From contig JAHJWA010000089.1 in the NCBI GenBank assembly GCA_018828205.1, positions 1-16,952 on the forward strand: a DNA stretch of 16,952 bases, in the 5' to 3' direction. The notes under the pieces are model-generated. The model searched no databases. It worked only from the letters and a program-made list of their open reading frames with translations, and was not told where the DNA came from. Below are positions 1 to 7,148 of this stretch, in pieces. This DNA comes from Alphaproteobacteria bacterium (lineage in GTDB: Bacteria > Pseudomonadota > Alphaproteobacteria > Sphingomonadales > Sphingomonadaceae). A program made the translations under genes and the position numbers. Each line of letters begins with the position of its first letter. The first letter of the stretch is position 1.

Positions 1-658
1 CGGGAATGTAGACGAAGGTGCCGTCGGAAAAGACCGCGCAATTGAGCGTCGCGAAGTAATTGTCGCGCTGCGGCACCACCTTGCCCAGCCATTGCTTCAC
101 CAGCTCGGGATATTCGCGGATCGCTTCCGAAATCGACAGGAAGATGACGCCGGCACGCTTCAGTTCCTCGCGGAAGGTCGTCGCGACGCTGACGCTGTCG
201 AACACCGCATCGACCGCGACCTTGCGCGCGCCCTCGACCCCGGCGAGCACTTCCTGCTCGGCGATCGGGATACCCAGCTTGTCGTAGACCGCCTTGATAT
301 CGGGATCGAGCTCGTCGAGCGAACCCAGCTTGGGCTTGGCGCGCGGTTCCGCGTAATAGAAGGCGTCCTGATAGTCGATTTTCGGATAACCGAGCTTGGC
401 CCAGTCGGGTTCTTCCATCTCCTGCCACAGCCGGAAGGCCTTGAGCCGCCAGTCGAGCATCCATTGCGGCTCGTTCTTCTTGGCCGAGATGAAGCGGACG
501 GTGTCCTCGTTGAGCCCCTTGGGGGCGAAATCCTGTTCGATATCCGACGACCAGCCGTGCTCGTATTCCGCGGCGCGCGCAGCGGCGTCGCGGGCGTCCT
601 GGTCCTGAAGGTCGAGAGTGTCGGTCATGGTCGGGCTTTCGGTCATCGGGGCAGTCAT
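1..658 (-). CDS. sufB: Fe-S cluster assembly protein SufB (N-terminal part, cut by window edge)
   Basis: SufB is the scaffold subunit of the cytosolic SufBCD complex that builds Fe-S clusters. About 219 codons of the N-terminus are present and the rest lies beyond base 1. The translation shows the typical SufB start region: KGLNEDTVRFIS, then KNEPQWMLDWRLKAFR, then WAKLGYPKIDYQD, and near the edge VPQRDNYFATLN followed by FSDGTFVYIP. I chose the ATG at 658 because it overlaps the stop codon of the upstream regulator (ATGA), which suggests translational coupling. In-frame ATGs at 646 and 628 are alternatives, since none has a strong Shine-Dalgarno. Together with the regulator this is the head of a suf operon transcribed toward base 1, where sufC and sufD would be expected. 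The family call is secure; the exact start is less so. Confidence 0.95.
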   Translation of the reverse strand, partial: MTAPMTESPTMTDTLDLQDQDARDAAARAAEYEHGWSSDIEQDFAPKGLNEDTVRFISAKKNEPQWMLDWRLKAFRLWQEMEEPDWAKLGYPKIDYQDAFYYAEPRAKPKLGSLDELDPDIKAVYDKLGIPIAEQEVLAGVEGARKVAVDAVFDSVSVATTFREELKRAGVIFLSISEAIREYPELVKQWLGKVVPQRDNYFATLNCAVFSDGTFVYIP

Positions 659-1128
659 TGGGAGGCTCGCGTCAGGGCGCGGATGGGGTCGGGCTGCGCG
701 GCAATTGCCGGCGGGGGTTTGGGCGTCGCTGGCTGGCCGGCCAGCTGCGTCAGCGGGATGCCGGCCAGCGTGCCGCGCAAGGCCTCGTTGATCATCGGCC
801 AGTGCGGGCGGACGCTGCACAGCGCATCGACATTGCATTCGCCGCCATCGGCGCAGGCGGTCAGCGCGATCGGGCCCTCGACCGCCTCGACGATATCGGC
901 GACGCTGATCGAGGCCGCGGGGCGCGCGAGCTGCAACCCGCCACCCGAACCGCGCGTCGAGCGCAGCAATCCGGCCGCCGAGAGCTTGCTCACCAGCTTC
1001 TGCACCGTGGGCACCGGGAGACCGGTTTCCGCCGCCAGCGCGGCCGCGCTCGTCCGCCCCCCGCCGCAGTGGCGGGCCGCAGCGCACATGGCGACCACGG
1101 CATAATCGGCTAGGTTGGAAAGGCGCAT
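655..1128 (-). CDS. Rrf2-family SUF system Fe-S assembly regulator (IscR-like)
   Basis: This is a 157-residue Rrf2 winged-helix transcription factor, expected to sense Fe-S status and control the suf operon it heads. The N-terminus MRLSNLADYAVV is the classic Rrf2 start. The helix-turn-helix lies around residues 26-60 (LAAETGLPVPTVQKLVSKL), followed by the glycine-rich wing RGSGGGLQLARP. Three cysteines, C92, C98 and C104, with H109 shortly after, match the number and spacing of the [2Fe-2S] ligands of E. coli IscR. After about residue 125 there is a Pro/Ala-rich tail. I chose the ATG at 1128: the longer reading from a TTG at 1146 would run into the putative operator. The stop overlaps the sufB ATG. 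The upstream inverted repeat at 1146-1168 suggests autoregulation. Named homologues in this class are called SUF system regulators; I do not assign a symbol. Confidence 0.92.
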   Translation of the reverse strand: MRLSNLADYAVVAMCAAARHCGGGRTSAAALAAETGLPVPTVQKLVSKLSAAGLLRSTRGSGGGLQLARPAASISVADIVEAVEGPIALTACADGGECNVDALCSVRPHWPMINEALRGTLAGIPLTQLAGQPATPKPPPAIAAQPDPIRALTRASQ

Positions 1129-1145
1129 CGTCAAGCTGGTTCTCA

Positions 1146-1168
1146 AATCGGACTAAATCGTTCCGATT
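1146..1168. promoter_or_regulatory. Candidate IscR/Rrf2 operator upstream of the suf operon
   Basis: There is a perfect inverted repeat, AATCGGA - 9 bases - TCCGATT, centred about 29 bases upstream of the regulator ATG. The core GGACTAAA...TCC resembles the type 1 IscR box, whose half-sites contain GACT and AGTC around an A/T-rich centre. The position is right for repression of the suf promoter by the regulator encoded immediately downstream. The repeat is seen directly; the binding protein is inferred. Confidence 0.6.
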
Positions 1169-1196
1169 GAGCACCTATGGTCGCAAAGCCGCGCTT

Positions 1197-2147
1197 TCAA
1201 GCCGTTTTCGACTCTTGCGAGTCGTTAGCATCCTCTTCCATTCCGATCGGCAGCCCGACCTGGCGCAGGTTCTTCTCGTTGAGCATCTCGGTGAGATAGG
1301 GCGAACTGGCGTCGACCAGCCGCGCCGGGGTGCGCCCTGCGAACAGCCGGATTTCGCGGATCATATGCGGCTGGTCGTAGAAGGCTTGGCCGATCTGCGC
1401 CTCGTATTCCATCGTCAGGCTGGGCAGCGACAGCAGCGTCGCGGCGCGCAGCGCGCGGTATTTGCGTCGCAGCGCCACCGGGGACAGCCCGAAATAGCGC
1501 TCGACCAGCCGCTGGGTCTGGCGCCGCGAATAGGGCGAGGCGGCGTAGAGCACGTCGATCTCGGGGAGGAAGTCGCCCGCCAGCCAGGCGTTGGTCGCGG
1601 CGATCAGCTCGGGATGGCCGGGTTTGAGCGGCTGCATCGCCGCCAGCATAGCGGGCCCGAGTTCGGCCACGCATTGCTCCGCGTCTTTCTCGCCGGCGCG
1701 GTAGGCGGCGCACAGCGCGTGGCCGGTCTCGACCAGCGCGGAGGCCAGCCAGTCATCAGCGCGATAGAGCCGGTTGCCGTGGGTCTTGGCGCACAGGCCG
1801 GTGAGTGCGGCCCAGCCGAGCGGACTGAGCGCGGCGCCGATCGCGTGGAACGGTCCGTCGACGCGGAACGGTATGGCGCGCGAGAAGGGGGTCAGCAGAT
1901 TGACCCGGTGCGAGGGGTCCACTCCGCCTTCGGGAAGCCCCATTTCACCCTCGCCGAAGGGAAACAGGCTCAGATGGCCGATCGCCGCCGGCTGGATATC
2001 GGTGATCTTCTCGTCGTCGCAACGAAAGTGATAGAATGTGGTGACGTAGTCGCTCAACTCTGGCGATACGCCCAGATAATCGATCACAAAGCGGTTTGCC
2101 GGGGTGAGTTGCCCCTGCCCGACCGCCGTTCCCCCTGTCCCCGGCAT
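1197..2147 (-). CDS. AraC-family transcriptional regulator
   Basis: A 316-residue protein with an N-terminal sensor-like domain and a C-terminal AraC-type DNA-binding domain at roughly residues 190-290. The first helix-turn-helix reads SRRQTQRLVERYFGLSPV and the second AFYDQPHMIREIRLFAG followed by TPARL, the usual AraC signature order. The N-terminal half (FYHFRCDDEKITDIQPAAIGH, shown here in part) resembles the DUF6597-type domain found in many AraC-like proteins; its ligand is unknown. It starts 9 bp after the DUF885 gene on the same strand. The sequence AGGGA straddles that stop codon and serves as its ribosome binding site, so the two genes are very probably co-transcribed. The target genes cannot be read from the sequence. 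Confidence 0.88.
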   Translation of the reverse strand: MPGTGGTAVGQGQLTPANRFVIDYLGVSPELSDYVTTFYHFRCDDEKITDIQPAAIGHLSLFPFGEGEMGLPEGGVDPSHRVNLLTPFSRAIPFRVDGPFHAIGAALSPLGWAALTGLCAKTHGNRLYRADDWLASALVETGHALCAAYRAGEKDAEQCVAELGPAMLAAMQPLKPGHPELIAATNAWLAGDFLPEIDVLYAASPYSRRQTQRLVERYFGLSPVALRRKYRALRAATLLSLPSLTMEYEAQIGQAFYDQPHMIREIRLFAGRTPARLVDASSPYLTEMLNEKNLRQVGLPIGMEEDANDSQESKTA

Positions 2148-2156
2148 CCGCGTTCC

Positions 2157-3953
2157 CTATCCCGCGCCCGCCTGTGCGATCCACGCGTCGACATTCTCCT
2201 CCATGATCGACAGCGGCACCGGCCCGCTCGACAGGATCACGTCGTGGAAGGCGCGAATGTCGAAATCATCGCCCAGCCGGGTCTGCGCGCGCTCGCGCAG
2301 TTCCATGATCTTGAGCTTGCCGATCATATAGGCGGTCGCCTGGCCCGGGTAGACCACGTAGCGTTCGATCGCCTTGCGGATGTCGCCATCGGGATTGGGG
2401 GTGTTGTCGGTGAGGTACTGGATCGCCTCCTCGCGGCTCCAGCGCTTGTGGTGGAGCCCGGTGTCGACCACCAGCCGCGCCGCGCGCCACAGCTCCATCC
2501 CCAGCCGGCCGAAGTCGGAATAGGGATCGGTGTAGAAGCCCATGTCCTTGCCCAGTTCCTCGGTATAGAGGCCCCAGCCCTCGCTGTAGGCGGTCACCCC
2601 GCCAAAGCGGCGGAACGGGGGAACATCGCCGAGCTGGGTCTGGATCGAGAGCTGCAGGTGATGGCCCGGCAGACCCTCGTGATAGGCCAGCGCCTCGAGC
2701 TCGTTTTTGCTCATGTCGCGAAGGTTGTAGAGATTGACGTAATAGGTGCCCGGGCGCGAGCCATCGGGCGCCGGCCGCTGATAAAAGGCCTTGCCCGCGC
2801 TCTTCTCGCGGAACGCCTCGACCGGCTTGATCACCAGCGGATCGCTGGGCAGCGTCGAGAAATACTCGGGCAGCCGGGCTTCCATCGCATCGAGCTTGGC
2901 CTCGGCATCGGCGAGATAGGCTTCGCGGTTGTCGTAATAGAAGCGTTCGTCGGTGCGGGTGAACTCGAAGAATTCCTGCAGCGTGCCCTCGAAACCGACC
3001 TCGTCCATGATGCTTCGCATCTCGCCGTGGATGCGCGCGACACTGTCGAGCCCGATCTGGTGGATCTGGTCGGGGGTGAGATCGGTGGTGGTGTAATTGG
3101 CGAGCAGCGCCTCGTAATATTGCGCGCCCTGCGGCAAGCGCCAGATGCCGTCATCCGTGGGCGCGATCGCCTGCTGGCGCTTCATCTCGGCGAGCAGACG
3201 CTGATAGGCGGGGCGGGCATTGGCGTTCCAGGCGCGCGTGGCCGCGCCCTGCTGGATGCCCTGGCTCTGGTCGCTGTCGAGCGCCGCAACCTTCTGGCGG
3301 TAATCCTCGAGGATCGCATTGTCGTCGCCCGCGGCGAGCAGGTTCTCGATATCCGAGATGACATAGGGATAGACCCAGTCGGGCGGCAACACCCCGGCTG
3401 CCGCCCGCTCGCGCGATTCGGCGGTCAGCGTGTCGATCACCGCGCCCAGGCCCGCGATCCGGCTGACATAGGCCTGCGCGCTCTCGGCGCTGTCGACGCG
3501 GTGGATGTTGATCAGGAAGGCGGGCAGCTGGCTCTGCGCGCCGCGCATCTGGTCGAAGACATAGCCATAGTCGCGGAACGGATAGAGCGCGGCGCTGCGC
3601 TCGGCCATGGCGTCGAACAGGCGGTAGCTGAGCGCATCCTCGCGCGACAATTCGGACGGGTCGTAATTGGCGCGCATGGTGGCTGCGGTGGATTGCAGCA
3701 GATCCTCTTCGCGCTCTTCGGCGGCGTCGGAGAAATCGCCCCAGCGGCTGTAATCCTCGTCGCGGATGCCGCGGTAGGCCTTCGACAGCGGCGAGAGCGC
3801 GAGTTGCTGCGCATCGTAGGATTCGAACAGCTGCCCCAGATCCTGGTCGGGCTGCGGCGCGGCCATCGCGACATCGTCGCTCGTCGCCTGGCTGGTGGCG
3901 CAGGAGGCCAGAGCCAGCGCCGCTATCGAAATTCCCACCTGTCTGAAACGCAT
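2157..3953 (-). CDS. DUF885 family lipoprotein (putative metallopeptidase-like)
   Basis: This is a 598-residue secreted protein of the DUF885 family, a group with a gluzincin-like HExxPGHH motif and largely uncharacterised substrates. The chosen N-terminus, MRFRQVGISIAALALASCA, is a lipoprotein signal peptide with lipobox LASC, so the mature protein would be lipid-anchored in the envelope. The motif HEGLPGHHLQ lies at residues 425-434, followed by AYSEGWGLYTEELG, also typical of the family. I preferred the ATG at 3953 because GGGGA sits at a good distance upstream and the signal peptide then begins correctly; ATGs at 3968 and 3983 would only add residues before it. It heads a two-gene unit with the AraC regulator. 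A peptidase role is suggested by the motif and is not demonstrated. Confidence 0.88.
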   Translation of the reverse strand: MRFRQVGISIAALALASCATSQATSDDVAMAAPQPDQDLGQLFESYDAQQLALSPLSKAYRGIRDEDYSRWGDFSDAAEEREEDLLQSTAATMRANYDPSELSREDALSYRLFDAMAERSAALYPFRDYGYVFDQMRGAQSQLPAFLINIHRVDSAESAQAYVSRIAGLGAVIDTLTAESRERAAAGVLPPDWVYPYVISDIENLLAAGDDNAILEDYRQKVAALDSDQSQGIQQGAATRAWNANARPAYQRLLAEMKRQQAIAPTDDGIWRLPQGAQYYEALLANYTTTDLTPDQIHQIGLDSVARIHGEMRSIMDEVGFEGTLQEFFEFTRTDERFYYDNREAYLADAEAKLDAMEARLPEYFSTLPSDPLVIKPVEAFREKSAGKAFYQRPAPDGSRPGTYYVNLYNLRDMSKNELEALAYHEGLPGHHLQLSIQTQLGDVPPFRRFGGVTAYSEGWGLYTEELGKDMGFYTDPYSDFGRLGMELWRAARLVVDTGLHHKRWSREEAIQYLTDNTPNPDGDIRKAIERYVVYPGQATAYMIGKLKIMELRERAQTRLGDDFDIRAFHDVILSSGPVPLSIMEENVDAWIAQAGAG

Positions 3954-3983
3954 CGCACTATTCCCCATGGCGCATTTATCCAA

Positions 3984-3997
3984 TGGGCCATGGCCCA
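3984..3997. promoter_or_regulatory. Perfect 14-bp palindrome in the DUF885 leader (candidate operator)
   Basis: TGGGCCATGGCCCA is its own reverse complement. It lies 31 bases upstream of the DUF885 ATG and immediately downstream of TTAAAAT on the minus strand, which could be a -10 element. A repressor site over the transcription start is one reading. The palindrome is certain; the function is inference. Confidence 0.35.
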
Positions 3998-4028
3998 GAT
4001 TTTAAGCGATTGCCAGCCTAGCGGAATT

Positions 4029-4046
4029 CCGGGTGCCGAAACCCGG
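4029..4046 (-). other. Short hairpin upstream of DUF885
   Basis: On the minus strand CCGGGT - TTCGGC - ACCCGG forms a perfect 6-bp stem with a six-base loop containing TTCGG. It lies between the candidate small-RNA terminator (4068-4104) and the DUF885 palindrome. It has no T-run, so it is not an intrinsic terminator. It may be a leader structure if transcription continues through from the small RNA. Confidence 0.35.
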
Positions 4047-4067
4047 CGCAATCTGGAGAGATAGCGC

Positions 4068-4104
4068 AAAAAAAGCGGGCGGCCTCCGAGGAGACCGCCC
4101 TTTT
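4068..4104. terminator. Bidirectional intrinsic terminator (orphan)
   Basis: The stem GGGCGG (4077-4082) / CCGCCC (4095-4100) is extended by three inner pairs to a four-base loop. On the minus strand it is followed by seven Ts, and on the plus strand by four Ts. The minus-strand direction is stronger and fits the candidate small RNA. Confidence 0.8.
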
Positions 4105-4175
4105 AGTAGAGGAACCCGTCGCAACGGCGTCGGGTCCTTCGGGTCGCAGGCAGAGTGCTAGACCAAAATGGATGT
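4068..4175 (-). ncRNA. Candidate small RNA with its own promoter and terminator
   Basis: About 108 bases on the minus strand, between the divergent pyrD and DUF885 genes, have the architecture of an independent small RNA. A near-consensus -10 (TACAAT, 4186-4181) lies 18 bases downstream of a partial -35 (GTCACA, 4210-4205). The predicted start is near 4175. The RNA then forms a hairpin at 4137-4111 (arms GGACCCG / CGGGTTCC, inner stem CGC-CGTT-GCG). A single-stranded CUCUACUAAAA stretch follows, then an intrinsic terminator ending in seven Us at 4074-4068. No protein-coding gene on either strand would need this terminator. The alternative is a transcription attenuator in a long leader of DUF885, whose ATG is 115 bases further on. 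I do not recognise the RNA family. Confidence 0.55.
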
Positions 4176-4180
4176 TTTCG

Positions 4181-4210
4181 ATTGTATGCAAACGACAGCG
4201 CGGATGTGAC
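4181..4210 (-). promoter_or_regulatory. Predicted sigma-70-type promoter of the candidate small RNA
   Basis: On the minus strand GTCACA is followed after 18 bases by TACAAT. The -10 matches the consensus at five of six positions and the -35 at four of six. It lies in a local AT-rich patch of an otherwise GC-rich region and points toward the orphan terminator. Confidence 0.45.
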
Positions 4211-4273
4211 GGATTGCTGCGCGCGCCCTGCCCGGCTCGACACATTGGGCGGCATTGGCCATAGGCCGGCGCC

Positions 4274-5314
4274 ATGCTGTTCGACCTCCTCCGCCCGGCC
4301 GTTTTCGCGCTCGATCCCGAGCGCGCCCATCGCCTGACCGTGGCCGCATTGAAGGCCGTGCCAGCCCGCGCAGCCCCCGCCCCCGGGCCGCTGGCGACCA
4401 GGGTGGCGGGGCTCGACTTTCCCAACCCGGTGGGGCTCGCGGCGGGTTTCGACAAGAACGGCGAAGTGCCCGATGCGCTGCTGGGGCTGGGGTTCGGCTT
4501 TGCCGAAATCGGCTCGGTCACCCCGCTCCCGCAGGCGGGCAACCCCAGGCCGCGGCTGTTCCGGCTGGTCGAGGATCGCGCGGTGATCAACCGGATGGGG
4601 TTCAACAATGAAGGCGGCGCAGCCGTCGCCCGGCGGCTGCAGGCGCGCCGCGAGCGCCCCGGTATCGTCGGGGTCAACATCGGCGCCAACAAGGACAGCC
4701 CCGACCGGATCTCGGACTACGCCCAGCTGACCCGGCTGATGGCGCCGCTGGCGGACTATCTTGCGGTCAACATCTCCAGCCCCAACACGCCGGGCCTGCG
4801 CGCATTACAGGACGAGGGCGCGCTGACCGGGCTGCTCGACGCGGTGATCGCAGCGCGCCGCGACACCTGCGCAGAACCGGCCCTGCCGATCTTTCTCAAG
4901 GTCGCTCCGGATCTCGAGCCCGCCGATGTGGACGCCATCGCCCGCATCGCGCTCGACCGGGATCTGGCGGCGCTGATCGTCTCCAACACGACCATCGCGC
5001 GGCCCGCCTTGCGCTCGCGCCATGGCGCCGAGACGGGAGGGCTTTCGGGCGCCCCCTTGCGCGACATGGCGCTGCAACGGCTGCGCGATTTCCGCAGCGC
5101 CACCGGCGGTGCCATCCCGCTGGTCGGGGTGGGCGGCATCGCCAGCGCCGCGGACGCCTGGACGCGGATCCGCGCGGGTGCGAGTCTGGTCCAGCTCTAT
5201 TCGGCGCTGGTCTACCAAGGACCAGGCCTCGCCAAAAACATCGTCCGCGATATGGAGCATCTGATGCGCCGCGACGGTTTCGCCACGATTGCGGAAGCCG
5301 TCGGGAGCGAATAG
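4274..5314 (+). CDS. pyrD: Quinone-dependent dihydroorotate dehydrogenase (class 2)
   Basis: Oxidises dihydroorotate to orotate in pyrimidine synthesis, passing electrons through FMN to membrane quinone. The 346-residue length fits class 2 enzymes. The N-terminal amphipathic region (LLRPAVFALDPERAHRL) is the membrane/quinone-tunnel segment specific to this class. Further family motifs are GLAAGFDKNGE, GSVTPLPQAGNPRPRLFRL, INRMGFNN, VNIGANKDS, NISSPNTPGLR with the catalytic serine region (residues 166-176), LKVAPDL, IVSNTT, GGLSGAPL and VGVGGIASA for FMN phosphate binding. No strong Shine-Dalgarno precedes the ATG. The next gene starts 9 bp after its stop, so it probably shares a transcript with the gamma-glutamyltransferase. 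Confidence 0.97.
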   Translation: MLFDLLRPAVFALDPERAHRLTVAALKAVPARAAPAPGPLATRVAGLDFPNPVGLAAGFDKNGEVPDALLGLGFGFAEIGSVTPLPQAGNPRPRLFRLVEDRAVINRMGFNNEGGAAVARRLQARRERPGIVGVNIGANKDSPDRISDYAQLTRLMAPLADYLAVNISSPNTPGLRALQDEGALTGLLDAVIAARRDTCAEPALPIFLKVAPDLEPADVDAIARIALDRDLAALIVSNTTIARPALRSRHGAETGGLSGAPLRDMALQRLRDFRSATGGAIPLVGVGGIASAADAWTRIRAGASLVQLYSALVYQGPGLAKNIVRDMEHLMRRDGFATIAEAVGSE

Positions 5315-5323
5315 CAGGGGGGC

Positions 5324-7045
5324 ATGATCGCCCGCATTCTCGCCACGCTCGCCCTGCCACTGTCGCTTGCGAGCGGCGCCGCCGCCCAGGCTCCCGCGCC
5401 GCCGCAGCCATCAGCGCCCGCCGAACTCCCTTTCATCGGCACCGTCAGCGCCGCCGATCCGCGCGCGCAGCAAGCTGGCATGGCGATGCTGCGGCAGGGG
5501 GGCAGCGCCACCGACGCCGCAATCGCGACCATGCTCGCGCTGACCGTGGTCGAGCCGCAGAGCTCGGGCATCGGCGGCGGCTTCTACGTCCGCGGCAGTG
5601 CGGACGGCGGGATCGAGACGATCGACGGGCGCGAGACCGCGCCCGCGGCGGCGACGCCCGAGTGGTTTCTCGCCGAGGACGGCAGCGTGCCGCCCTTCAT
5701 GGAGAGCGTGCTGAGCGGGTTGAGCGTGGGCGTGCCGGGCAATATCGCGCTCGCCGCCCAGGCGCATGGGCGATACGGCAGACTGCCCTGGGCCGCGCTG
5801 TTCGAACCCGCGATCGAACTGGCGCGCGAGGGTTTCGCGATCAACCTGCGGCTCGCTTCCTATCTCGAGGACCTGCCCGAGCGCGCCGGTGCGGTGCCTG
5901 CCGCGCAGGCGCTGTTCTACGACGGGGCGGGCCAGCCGCGCCGCGCGGGACAGGTGGTGCGCAACGAGGCGCTGGCGCAGACGCTCGAACTGGTCGCGCA
6001 AAGGGGCGCTGCGGCGTTCTACACCGGGACGCTCGCGCAGGAGATCGCGCAAACGGTCGCTGCGGAGACCCCGCACGACGGAGCGATGACCGCCGCGGAC
6101 ATCGCCGCCTATCGCGCCGCCGATCGCGAAGGCGTGTGCGGTTCCTATCGCGGCTACCGGGTCTGCGGCATGGGGCCGCCATCCTCCGGCGGGATCGCGG
6201 TGCTGCAGATCCTCGGCCAGCTCGAGCGCTTCGATCTCGCAGCGCTGGGCGCCTTCAACCCGCAGACCTGGCATCTGTTCGTCGAGTCGCAGCGGCTCGC
6301 CTATGCCGACCGCGAATTGTACATCGCCGACAGCGATTTCGCGCCGGTCCCGGTCGCCGGGCTGATCGATCCCGCCTATATCGCGCGCCGCAGCGAACTC
6401 ATCTCGATCGAGACCAGCCTCGCTACGGTCGAACCCGGCCGCCCCGCGGGTGCCGACCTCGCGCTCGCGGATGGCGACGAGCCCGAAGAGCGCGGCACCT
6501 CGCATATCGCCGTCGTCGATACCGCGGGCACCATGATCAGCTACACCTCGACCATCGAGGGCGTGTTCGGCTCGGGCCTGATGGCGGGCGGCTTCTACCT
6601 CAACAACGAGCTCACCGATTTCAGCCGCAGCCCGACCGTCGACGGCCTGCCGGTCGCCAACCGGGTGGAGCCGGGCAAGCGGCCGCGCAGCTCGATGGCG
6701 CCCACCGTGGTGTGGGACCCGCAGGGACGCCCGGTGCTGGTCATCGGCGCGGCGGGCGGGCCGACCATCCCGGTGCAGACCGCGCGCGGCATCATCGGGG
6801 TGGTGGATTTCGGCCTTTCCGCCAAACAGGCGCTCGGCCTGCCCTTCATCATGGGCTTTGGCGACACCGTGATGGTCGAAGAGGGGACCTGGCTCGAGAC
6901 CGCGATCCCCGCGCTCGAGGCGCTTGGCCATTCCGGGGTGGTCGCGCGCGAGGCGGCGCTCAAGGGCGGCGCGATCAAGCGCGAGGGCACGATCTGGGAA
7001 GCCGCGCGCGATCCCCGGATCGACCTCGGTGTCACCGTACCATGA
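5324..7045 (+). CDS. ggt: Gamma-glutamyltransferase (secreted, self-processing)
   Basis: A 573-residue member of the N-terminal-nucleophile gamma-glutamyltranspeptidase family, which cleaves or transfers the gamma-glutamyl group of glutathione in the periplasm. Residues 1-22 (MIARILATLALPLSLASG then AAAQA) form a signal peptide. Family motifs are QQAGMAMLRQGGSATDAA, PQSSGIGGG, the DGRETAP segment, GPPSSGG, and GTSHIAVVD. In the last, Thr392 is the expected autoprocessing site and catalytic nucleophile. Further on, SGLMAGGFYLNNELTDF and PRSSMAPT carry the substrate pocket and oxyanion residues. It follows pyrD by 9 bp. A G-rich tract (AGGGGGG) lies almost against the ATG, closer than an ideal ribosome binding site. 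No metabolic link with pyrD is apparent. Confidence 0.95.
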   Translation: MIARILATLALPLSLASGAAAQAPAPPQPSAPAELPFIGTVSAADPRAQQAGMAMLRQGGSATDAAIATMLALTVVEPQSSGIGGGFYVRGSADGGIETIDGRETAPAAATPEWFLAEDGSVPPFMESVLSGLSVGVPGNIALAAQAHGRYGRLPWAALFEPAIELAREGFAINLRLASYLEDLPERAGAVPAAQALFYDGAGQPRRAGQVVRNEALAQTLELVAQRGAAAFYTGTLAQEIAQTVAAETPHDGAMTAADIAAYRAADREGVCGSYRGYRVCGMGPPSSGGIAVLQILGQLERFDLAALGAFNPQTWHLFVESQRLAYADRELYIADSDFAPVPVAGLIDPAYIARRSELISIETSLATVEPGRPAGADLALADGDEPEERGTSHIAVVDTAGTMISYTSTIEGVFGSGLMAGGFYLNNELTDFSRSPTVDGLPVANRVEPGKRPRSSMAPTVVWDPQGRPVLVIGAAGGPTIPVQTARGIIGVVDFGLSAKQALGLPFIMGFGDTVMVEEGTWLETAIPALEALGHSGVVAREAALKGGAIKREGTIWEAARDPRIDLGVTVP

Positions 7046-7148
7046 CCCGCCGCTTGGGCGCCCGCCACTTGCCGTAGGACGGCCAGCCGCCTAAGCCGCG
7101 CGACGCAGTTGATCTGCCAAGACAAAAGAAAATAGGGAGCCAGGCCGG

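Noticed and set aside
1167..4064. 965-codon plus-strand open frame
   Set aside because: It is antisense to the AraC and DUF885 genes. Its product is low-complexity Arg/Gly/Leu-rich without family features, typical of a shadow frame in GC-rich DNA.
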